This document shows positions 1 to 6,065 of a DNA stretch of 6,065 nt, one piece after another. How positions within the stretch are numbered: the first letter of the stretch is position 1; each line of letters starts with the position of its first letter. The notes below the pieces were generated by a model that was given only the letters and a program-made list of their open reading frames with translations, did no database searches and was not told the origin of the DNA. Source of the stretch: Bacteroides sp. GTDB lineage: Bacteria > Bacteroidota > Bacteroidia > Bacteroidales > SM23-62. The position numbers were made by a program, and so were the translations under genes. The stretch lies in the NCBI GenBank assembly GCA_030589965.1, contig JAUUZM010000210.1:1-6065 (forward strand). Reading direction: 5' to 3'.

Positions 1-3000
1 GCCCTCTTTAATCGGATACTCCTGATAAATTCCTTTACAGTCATTTCAGTTAAGGCAGCCATCTTTCTATAAAGCTGTGTTCGGCTGACACCGACTTCCC
101 GGGATATCCTGACGGTTCCAAATTCCGGATCGGCGATATTTTCCTCAATGATCTCCACCAATTTTTGAAGGAATTTATCATCTTTGGAACCAATGTTCAA
201 GTCATCCTTTTGAAGGATGTTCTCTCTTGAATATTTCTCTCTCAATAAGCGACGGGTGGAGAGGAGTTGATCAACCCTTACCTTTAGAATTTGTGGATCG
301 AAGGGTTTTGTAATGTATTCATCAGCGCCCAGCAGGATTCCCTCTTTTTCGTGCTGCTTGGAAGACAGGGCAGTCAGGAATATCAGTGGGATATGCGAGG
401 TCCTGAAATCCTGTTTCACATTTTTTCCAAATTTCTTCCCATCCATTTTCGGCATCAAAATATCAGAGATAATAATATCAGGAATTGCTGCATAAGCCAG
501 TTCAAGTCCGGCTTCACCATCCTCTGCTGTGATTACATTATACTCTTCGTTGAATATTGATTTAATGAAACTCAGAAGTTCCTTGTTATCTTCCAGTACC
601 AGTATCAGGGGGGTATCGCAATCCAAGAGCTTTTCCTGATCAGGAGTATTCATCTGATAAACAGTTTCAACTTCTGAGCTTTCAATTATGGTTGGTGTAT
701 CCGCTTTTGGTTTATCAGGATCTTTTTTGATGGCAGGAATCAGCAAGGTAAGCACAGTACCAATACCCTCCTTGCTTTCAAGCGAGATACGGCCATTGTG
801 GATCTTAATCAGTTCCTTGGAGAGTGAGAGGCCAATACCTGATCCGGTGTTCTGTTCAGTTCCGGTGGATTTTCCCTGGTAAAACCGGTTGAAAATTTTA
901 TCTTTTTTATTATCCGGAATGCCGGTTCCCGTATCCTTAACAACAATCTGCACGTATTCACCAGAGGCAAAAGATTTTTCTCCCGTATCTTCATTTGACA
1001 TCTGGTAGGTTAGTGATACAGCTACGGAAATGGTACCTCCCTCTGGCGTATGCTTGAATGAATTGGACAGGAGATTGAACAGTACTTTTTCCATTTTATC
1101 AGGATCGAAATACAATTGGATCTGTTCCAGCACCGAATAGAACTCCAGTTTCACATTCTTTTCCTGTGACATTTCCTTAAACATGAACAGTACATTTCTC
1201 AGGAAGGCGACGATATCACCCCTTGATAGTTCAAGCTTTAGTTTTCCTGCCTCAATCTTTCGGTAATCCAGCAATTGATCAACCAGTTTCCCAAGTCGTA
1301 TGGCGTTGCGGTATACAACTTCAAGGTCATTTTTTATCTGGCTTATGGTAAGGTTTGAGTTTTTAATTCTTGTCAGGGGACTGACAATAAGGGATATTGG
1401 GGTTCTGATTTCATGAGAGATATTTGTAAAGAACTGGAATTTCATCATATCAATCTTATGCAGTTCCTTGGATTTGACTCTTTCAAGCACCAGTTGATTT
1501 TTAAGCTTTTCCCGCTTAAGGAAAAATGAGATGATCAAATAGATTATACCACTGATAAGGACAATAATAAAAAGCTTGAATCCTATGGTTCTCCAGATGG
1601 GTGGTTTGATGGTAATTCCTAATGATACTCCTTCATCATTCCATACCCCATCGTTATTAGAGGCCTTCACCCTGAATGTATACTTACCCGGATTCAGGTT
1701 TGTATAGGTGGCGGATCGGGTGGATCCGACATCGTTCCAGTCTTCTTCAAATCCTTCCAGATAATAGGAATAAGAATTTTTTGAACTGTTGATATAGTTC
1801 AGGGCAACAAAATCCAGGGTCAGAACCGAATGGGCATGATCCAGTACAATCTCTTCAGATTCAGAAATGCTCTTTTCCAGTATTGTCCTTCCCATGAATT
1901 CTTCCCCAACAGGTACCTCCCTGTTAAAAATCTTGAAACCTGTTATATAAACTGGAGGAATTATCCTATTTTCAGTTAATCTTTCAGGGTAAAAACTGCT
2001 TATGCCGTTCTGACCTCCAAAAAACAATTCTCCATTACTGCTTTTGCAGTAAGCACCGTAGTAAAACCTGTTTCCCTGAATGCCATCCTCTTTTCGATAA
2101 TTCTTAAGAGACTTCCCGAGTGTTGGATCAAACATGGCCAAGCCATGTCCGGTGCTCAGCCATAGATTTTCGTAATTATCCTCAAGAATACCAAAAATCT
2201 GATTTGAAGGTATGTTATCTTTGTTGGTATAGGTATTCATGATTCCAGACCTGATATCAAATTCATGCAATCCAAAATATTCATCTGATCCTATCCAGAT
2301 CCTACCTTTACTATCCTGATATATTACTCTGGCAGAAATGTCGTGGAAAATCATCTCTCCATCGGGAGTAAGTATGCTGAGTCCTGTCAAAGGATCACCA
2401 AAGTATAAATTACCGGCCCTGTCTTCAAAAATGGTGGAGACATGATCATTCTGAAAACGATCTTTGTAGTGATAGAAGGTCTGATTCTCAGGATCAAAGC
2501 GGTCAACTCCAGCCGATGTCCCGAGCCAGATATTACCATTCCGGTCTTCATGCACTGCCCAGACCCTGTTATCTGCAATACTATTAGGATTATCAGGATC
2601 ATGTAAATAATGGGTAATGCGCTTCCTTTTGACATCATAATGATTCAATCCACCAAGGAATGTCCCTATCCAATAATTTTCATGTCTGTCCTGAATAATG
2701 CTCTTGACGCAATTGGAACTGAGGCTGTTATTGTTTTCGTCGTCATGCATTAAATAGGAGAATTGACCAGTGCTATGATCCAGAATATTGACACCCCCGG
2801 CTTCGGTACCAATCCATAATTTTCCATCATTGCTTTCAAAAATGCAATAGATTTCAGAATTATTCAGGAAACGGTCACTTCTGATGTCCGATCCATAATA
2901 GTTGAACACTTGCTTCTCCTGGCTTACATGGCTGATACCATTCCGGGAAGATATCCAGATATCGCCTACCTTATCTTCAAAAATATGGTTGACAGATATA

Positions 3001-3953
3001 TGGCTGAGACTGCTGGGGTCGTTTTCGCGGTGGACATAATGAGCAAGGTTATTCATATCCTTATCAAGCACATAAATTCCCCCACGGGTTCCCAGCCAAT
3101 AATCTCCGTTCCGGAGCTCTTCAATTGATCTGACGGTATAACTACGTTGATATTCGGGATCAGGGATGAACCTGTTAAGGATGTTTTTGCTGAGCGGATC
3201 AATTGTTATCAAGCCTGTGTGGTAGGTTCCCACCAGGATCTGTCCTTTACTATTTTCCGTAATTTCCCATACATCAATGACCTCATTTCCTTCAGAACGA
3301 AGATCAACAGGCTTGATCTCACCGCTTTCGGGATCACGATAATCCAGACCGGTGCTTGACCCAATCCATAATGTCTGCCGGCTGTCAACAAATACTTTCT
3401 GAACGACATTTCCTGAGATCGACACCGGGAGTGAGTCAACCTTACGAATGGACTGGAAGATATTGGTTTCCGGATCATACCGGTTGACCCCTTTGTAAGT
3501 CCCAAGCCACATAATCCCGGATGAATCGGCTGTGATGGAATGAACATAGTTGCTGCTTATACAATTGCTGCAGGTATCTGAATAGCTGAAATAGGTAAAA
3601 TTGTCAAGATCCCTGTTATACAATACGAGTCCCGCGTCTTCAGTCCCCATCCACAACCTGGAATCCCTGTCTTCATAAAAACTTGTCACATGTGATGATT
3701 CCTTGTCCGGATCACTGTAACTCAGAAAATATGTCTTAAATGAGATACCATCGAATCTGCATAATCCCCTGTTGCTCCCAATCCAGATCCATCCTAACTG
3801 GTCCTGGTAGCTGGAACTGATGATATTATGTGGGAGTCCGTCTTCAAGTGTGTAATTCTCAAACCGGATATTTGACTGGGCCTGAAGGCCCGGGACAAAG
3901 ATTAATATGAGGGTGGTGATAACAGAAAATTTGCGAATTGCCGATGAGTACAT
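1..3953 (-). CDS. Hybrid two-component system sensor/regulator (HTCS), C-terminus cut by window edge
   Basis: A single open frame of 1317 codons starts at ATG 3953 and shows no stop or frameshift. A signal peptide (about 1-25, ending LQA before Gln26) sends the sensor part to the periplasm. Fourteen reg_prop repeats with WIG/WLG-type motifs (about 28-660) fit two seven-bladed propellers, followed by a Y_Y_Y domain (about 710-783) and a membrane span (about 792-812). The kinase has the H-box SHEIRTP with phospho-acceptor His847, N-box Asn964, G1 box DTGTGIP (1007-1013) and G2 box GSGIGL from 1037. The receiver has Glu1121/Asp1122, phospho-acceptor Asp1164, Thr1194 and Lys1216. An AraC-type helix-turn-helix (about 1283-1298) is followed by the cut at RLKR, so the second helix-turn-helix lies outside the window. 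All catalytic residues are present. HTCS proteins sense glycan fragments and activate PUL genes; the adjacent divergent SusC-like gene is the probable target. The ligand is unknown. The start is backed by the signal peptide and an AAGGA seven bases upstream. Confidence 0.97.
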   Translation of the reverse strand, partial: MYSSAIRKFSVITTLILIFVPGLQAQSNIRFENYTLEDGLPHNIISSSYQDQLGWIWIGSNRGLCRFDGISFKTYFLSYSDPDKESSHVTSFYEDRDSRLWMGTEDAGLVLYNRDLDNFTYFSYSDTCSNCISSNYVHSITADSSGIMWLGTYKGVNRYDPETNIFQSIRKVDSLPVSISGNVVQKVFVDSRQTLWIGSSTGLDYRDPESGEIKPVDLRSEGNEVIDVWEITENSKGQILVGTYHTGLITIDPLSKNILNRFIPDPEYQRSYTVRSIEELRNGDYWLGTRGGIYVLDKDMNNLAHYVHRENDPSSLSHISVNHIFEDKVGDIWISSRNGISHVSQEKQVFNYYGSDIRSDRFLNNSEIYCIFESNDGKLWIGTEAGGVNILDHSTGQFSYLMHDDENNNSLSSNCVKSIIQDRHENYWIGTFLGGLNHYDVKRKRITHYLHDPDNPNSIADNRVWAVHEDRNGNIWLGTSAGVDRFDPENQTFYHYKDRFQNDHVSTIFEDRAGNLYFGDPLTGLSILTPDGEMIFHDISARVIYQDSKGRIWIGSDEYFGLHEFDIRSGIMNTYTNKDNIPSNQIFGILEDNYENLWLSTGHGLAMFDPTLGKSLKNYRKEDGIQGNRFYYGAYCKSSNGELFFGGQNGISSFYPERLTENRIIPPVYITGFKIFNREVPVGEEFMGRTILEKSISESEEIVLDHAHSVLTLDFVALNYINSSKNSYSYYLEGFEEDWNDVGSTRSATYTNLNPGKYTFRVKASNNDGVWNDEGVSLGITIKPPIWRTIGFKLFIIVLISGIIYLIISFFLKREKLKNQLVLERVKSKELHKIDMMKFQFFTNISHEIRTPISLIVSPLTRIKNSNLTISQIKNDLEVVYRNAIRLGKLVDQLLDYRKIEAGKLKLELSRGDIVAFLRNVLFMFKEMSQEKNVKLEFYSVLEQIQLYFDPDKMEKVLFNLLSNSFKHTPEGGTISVAVSLTYQMSNEDTGEKSFASGEYVQIVVKDTGTGIPDNKKDKIFNRFYQGKSTGTEQNTGSGIGLSLSKELIKIHNGRISLESKEGIGTVLTLLIPAIKKDPDKPKADTPTIIESSEVETVYQMNTPDQEKLLDCDTPLILVLEDNKELLSFIKSIFNEEYNVITAEDGEAGLELAYAAIPDIIISDILMPKMDGKKFGKNVKQDFRTSHIPLIFLTALSSKQHEKEGILLGADEYITKPFDPQILKVRVDQLLSTRRLLREKYSRENILQKDDLNIGSKDDKFLQKLVEIIEENIADPEFGTVRISREVGVSRTQLYRKMAALTEMTVKEFIRSIRLKR

Positions 3954-3960
3954 GAATCTA

Positions 3961-3965
3961 TCCTT
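3961..3965 (-). promoter_or_regulatory. Shine-Dalgarno-like AAGGA of the HTCS gene
   Basis: Read on the minus strand, AAGGA ends seven bases before ATG 3953, a normal ribosome-binding distance. Many Bacteroidota genes lack such a site, and the receptor across the intergenic region does (its leader is simply A-rich). The site supports the chosen HTCS start. It lies within the 3' arm (AAGGATA) of the inverted repeat at 3959-4010, so it could be masked in a transcript that contains both arms. Confidence 0.5.
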
Positions 3966-3996
3966 GCTTTACCTGAAGACCAAAACATTATCAGGT

Positions 3997-4004
3997 CAAA
4001 TATA
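3997..4004 (-). promoter_or_regulatory. Candidate -7 promoter element of the HTCS gene (TATATTTG)
   Basis: On the minus strand these eight bases read TATATTTG, an exact match to the Bacteroidota -7 consensus TAnnTTTG. A start a few bases downstream (around 3990) would give a leader of roughly 37 bases before ATG 3953. No convincing TTTG -33 element is visible at the usual distance, so the promoter would be weak or activator-dependent. The element lies inside the larger dyad at 3959-4010. The transcription start is inferred. Confidence 0.55.
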
Positions 4005-4045
4005 AGGATATTGACTGGAATGGGACTTTTGAATACTATGATTGG

Positions 4046-4055
4046 TACTTAAGTA
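4046..4055. repeat. Perfect 10-bp palindrome TACTTAAGTA, possible operator
   Basis: TACTTAAGTA is its own reverse complement and does not extend further. It is centred about 45 bases before the inferred start of the SusC-like transcript, a reasonable place for an activator site. The flanking pair ATACTAT (4033-4039) and ATAGTAT (4116-4122) forms a wider 7-bp inverted repeat around the receptor promoter. No HTCS consensus is available to match against, so operator function is a guess based on position and symmetry. Confidence 0.35.
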
Positions 4056-4080
4056 TGTCAGGGGGTGATTCCTTAGACTC

Positions 4081-4088
4081 TATATTTG
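4081..4088 (+). promoter_or_regulatory. Candidate -7 promoter element of the SusC-like gene (TATATTTG)
   Basis: TATATTTG matches TAnnTTTG exactly and is the only exact match I found on the plus strand of the intergenic region. Transcription would begin near 4095 and leave a leader of about 87 bases before ATG 4182. There is no TTTG about 20 bases upstream; that position holds TGTCAGG instead. A missing -33 element fits a promoter that depends on an activator such as the neighbouring HTCS. The start site is inferred. Confidence 0.55.
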
Positions 4089-4181
4089 AATCGATAAAAA
4101 GGGCCTGGTTCTCTGATAGTATACCGGTAACTCTAATTTGTCAGGAACCTAAATACTAATACCTAACAAAAATAAAATCAA

Positions 4182-6065
4182 ATGGGATTTACTAATTTGA
4201 ATTTATTAAATAGGATGAGCAGAACTTTTCTGCTGATCCTGTTTACTTGTTTTCTATCCTTCTCCCTGCTTGCACAGGCACAGAATACTGTCACGGGGAA
4301 AATTATGGATGATGCAAATGAAGCCCTGCCGGGCGCAACGGTCACCGTAAAGGGGACAACCACAGGATCTGTTACAGATCTGGATGGAAATTACCAGATT
4401 AACACCAGTTCAAGCGACACCCTGGTCTTTTCCTTTGTTGGTATGGCCGCTCAGGAAATACCTGTGGGAAACCAGACAAGCATAGATGTTCTTTTGCTTC
4501 CCGATAATCTGAATATTGACGAAATAGTCGTTGTCGGATACGGAACCATGAAGAAGAGCGACGTGACAGGAGCTATCGTATCGGTTAGAGGTGACGACAT
4601 TGCCAGTGTGAAATCATCAAATGCCCTGGAAGCATTGCAGGGAAAAGCTGCCGGGGTGGACATGGTCCGAAGCTCAGGTCGTGCAGGATCCGGTTATGAT
4701 ATTCTGATACGGGGATCAAGATCCCTGAATGCCACTAACCGGCCGATATATATTGTGGATGGGATTAATTACGGATCAGATATCAATATAAATCCTAACG
4801 ATATTGAGTCCATTGAAATATTAAAAGATGCTTCTACCACTGCCATTTATGGATCAGCAGGAGCAAACGGGGTTATCCTGGTTACAACCAAGCGGGGAAC
4901 ATCCGGACAGCCTAAGGTTGCTTTTAATGCCTATTACGGAATCACCCAGCCCTTCGGAAACCAGCCTTATTCGAGAAGAGAGGAATATCTCCAGTTTCAG
5001 AGAGACCTTGCCCGTGTTGCTGCCGATGACTGGGAGATGTCAGATTCCCTGGCAGATTCCCGCAGGGGCTATTCACAATCTATGAGGGAAGGAATAGAGA
5101 ATGGTACAGATACAGACTGGGAGGGACTTCTTTTCGAGGATCAGGGTTCCCAGCAGGATTATCACCTTTCCATCCTGGGTGGTTCAGAGACCACAAACTA
5201 TAACCTCTCCATAAATTATTTTAATGAAGACGGTTATGTGGCAAAGGAAAATTTTGACAGGTATACCATACGGGGAAATGTTGAGACCGATATTGGAAAG
5301 AGATTTAGCTTTGGACTTAACACCATACTTTCCACCGTGATTAATGAAAGAGGAGAAAATCCCGTTAGTGATGTTGTTCAGATTCCGCCCATCCTTCCGG
5401 CACTTGACAGTCTGGGCAGGGTACTGGCACATCCTGATCCCAGCGATCAGACCACCAATCCACTCACGGATCACGATATTAATTACAGGCGGGTACAGCG
5501 GAGATCCACCCGGGTCTTTGCCTCAGTTTTCGGGAAAGTTAATATCCTGGAGAATTTATCTTTCCAGACCACCTTTAATGGTGACCTGAGATTCAGGACT
5601 AATAATGATTTTAAGAAACCTCATGAGGACATAGTGGGACTTGATGAAGCCGGGGCCTCCTTTGCCAATAATTACGGACTAACCTGGACAAACCTTTTAA
5701 ATTATAATTACAGTAATGCAAACCATGCCGTATCGGCCACACTGGGTGCTGAAATCCGGTTTGGAAGAAGTGAGGATTTTGGTTTCAGAGCCCAGACCCT
5801 GGCCCTGCTTGATTCATGGTGGTGGCCAATACCATCTGCCTCCGGTGAGAAAACCATAGATCAGGGAAGGACCTTGGTTGAGACTCAGTTGGCTTCCTAT
5901 TTCGGCAGGGTTCATTATGCATTCCAGAGCAAGTACCTATTTACAGGTTCATTCAGATATGATGGAGCCTCTCAGCTGGCAGAAGGTCATAAATGGGATT
6001 TCTTCCCGTCTGCAGCAGTGGGCTGGAGAATATCAGAAGAAGATTTTATGGCAAACGCAAATGTA
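4182..6065 (+). CDS. SusC/RagA-family TonB-dependent outer-membrane transporter, C-terminus cut by window edge
   Basis: The frame is open for 628 codons to the right edge; family members usually have about 1000 residues, so roughly the last 400 are missing. Order: signal peptide (about 1-33, ending AQA before Gln34); carboxypeptidase-regulatory-like domain (about 36-110, with LPGATV and TDLDGNY); the SusC signature DEIVVVGYG from residue 113; plug domain to about 239, with IRG (176-178), PIYIVDG (188-194) and AIYGSAGANGVILVTTKRG (221-239); then beta-barrel, including FRYDG (591-595) and FFPSAAVGW (607-615). Such proteins import oligosaccharides across the outer membrane with a SusD lipoprotein lid, using TonB energy; a susD gene is expected just downstream. 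No STN domain precedes the plug, which argues against sigma/anti-sigma control and for control by the divergent HTCS. ATG 4182 is chosen because an A-rich leader precedes it, as is usual in this phylum. The in-frame ATG at 4215 also leaves a workable signal peptide. The substrate cannot be told. Confidence 0.97.
   Translation, partial: MGFTNLNLLNRMSRTFLLILFTCFLSFSLLAQAQNTVTGKIMDDANEALPGATVTVKGTTTGSVTDLDGNYQINTSSSDTLVFSFVGMAAQEIPVGNQTSIDVLLLPDNLNIDEIVVVGYGTMKKSDVTGAIVSVRGDDIASVKSSNALEALQGKAAGVDMVRSSGRAGSGYDILIRGSRSLNATNRPIYIVDGINYGSDININPNDIESIEILKDASTTAIYGSAGANGVILVTTKRGTSGQPKVAFNAYYGITQPFGNQPYSRREEYLQFQRDLARVAADDWEMSDSLADSRRGYSQSMREGIENGTDTDWEGLLFEDQGSQQDYHLSILGGSETTNYNLSINYFNEDGYVAKENFDRYTIRGNVETDIGKRFSFGLNTILSTVINERGENPVSDVVQIPPILPALDSLGRVLAHPDPSDQTTNPLTDHDINYRRVQRRSTRVFASVFGKVNILENLSFQTTFNGDLRFRTNNDFKKPHEDIVGLDEAGASFANNYGLTWTNLLNYNYSNANHAVSATLGAEIRFGRSEDFGFRAQTLALLDSWWWPIPSASGEKTIDQGRTLVETQLASYFGRVHYAFQSKYLFTGSFRYDGASQLAEGHKWDFFPSAAVGWRISEEDFMANANV

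Larger units (their letters stand above)
3959..4010. repeat. Nested inverted repeat overlapping HTCS promoter and ribosome-binding site
   Basis: Outer arms TATCCTT (3959-3965) and AAGGATA (4004-4010) are perfectly complementary. Inner arms ACCTGA (3971-3976) and TCAGGT (3991-3996) are also perfect. Between them, TTT (3968-3970) pairs with AAA (3998-4000) once one base at 3997 is bulged. That gives 16 pairs around a 14-base loop (3977-3990), with a 2/3-base internal loop. The right arm overlaps the -7 element and the left arm contains the AAGGA. It could be a DNA operator for autoregulation or an RNA hairpin in a longer leader. The pairing is seen directly; the function is inference. Confidence 0.6.

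Noticed and set aside
1..20. HTCS lacking its second helix-turn-helix as a natural truncation
   Set aside because: The frame is still open at the first base of the window and ends in the conserved RLKR of the family, so the loss is caused by the window edge.
291..560. An 89-codon plus-strand reading frame
   Set aside because: It is antisense to the HTCS receiver domain and encodes no recognisable features; its openness follows from codon use of the real gene.
3209..3547. A 112-codon minus-strand reading frame
   Set aside because: It lies wholly inside the HTCS gene in another frame on the same strand; the HTCS frame carries the propeller repeats and this one resembles nothing.
4134..4140. 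TAATTTG as a second receptor -7 element
   Set aside because: It is one base short of TAnnTTTG and has no -33 partner; the exact match at 4081 is preferred.
3954..4181. Riboswitch, small RNA gene or attachment site in the intergenic region
   Set aside because: No known riboswitch core, intrinsic terminator with a U-tract, or tRNA-like sequence is visible; only short dyads and promoter elements are supported.
4248..4250. Cys23 in the receptor signal peptide as a lipoprotein cysteine
   Set aside because: The preceding residues (LFT) do not form a good lipobox and the hydrophobic core continues past the Cys to a normal AQA cleavage site; SusC proteins are barrels, not lipoproteins.
4828..5589. 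Plus- and minus-strand short reading frames within the receptor gene
   Set aside because: All are out of frame with the well-supported SusC-like product, which reads continuously with conserved motifs through this stretch.

Overview
The window is a divergent gene pair that looks like the regulatory edge of a polysaccharide utilization locus (PUL) from a member of the Bacteroidota. Four things support that phylum: a hybrid two-component regulator (HTCS) next to a SusC/RagA-type outer-membrane receptor, TAnnTTTG-type -7 promoter elements, an A-rich leader in place of a Shine-Dalgarno site ahead of the receptor, and signal peptides whose predicted cleavage point is followed by Gln. The sequence does not allow a genus call.

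Layout. Positions 3953 down to 1 (minus strand) are one uninterrupted HTCS gene: signal peptide, fourteen reg_prop beta-propeller repeats, Y_Y_Y domain, one membrane span, histidine kinase, receiver and AraC-type DNA-binding domain. It runs off the left edge about one helix-turn-helix short of its end. Positions 3954-4181 form a 228-bp intergenic region shared by the two genes. Positions 4182-6065 (plus strand) are the first 628 codons of a SusC-like TonB-dependent transporter, cut by the right edge. Between them the two genes explain nearly all of the window. I see no RNA genes, mobile elements, CRISPR arrays or terminators.

How the parts work together (inference from family knowledge). The periplasmic propellers of the HTCS probably sense an oligosaccharide released from the target glycan. 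Phosphoryl transfer from His847 to Asp1164 would then activate the AraC domain, which binds the intergenic region and turns on the SusC gene and whatever lies downstream, expected to be susD and glycan-degrading enzymes. The receptor lacks an N-terminal STN domain, so control by the HTCS is more likely than control by a sigma/anti-sigma pair. The substrate cannot be read from this window.

The most unusual part is the intergenic region. It has two exactly matching TATATTTGA -7 elements facing outward. A nested 16-bp dyad has one arm overlapping the regulator's own Shine-Dalgarno-like AAGGA and the other overlapping its -7 element. A 10-bp perfect palindrome sits upstream of the receptor promoter. 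Together these suggest autoregulation of the HTCS gene as well as induction of the receptor.
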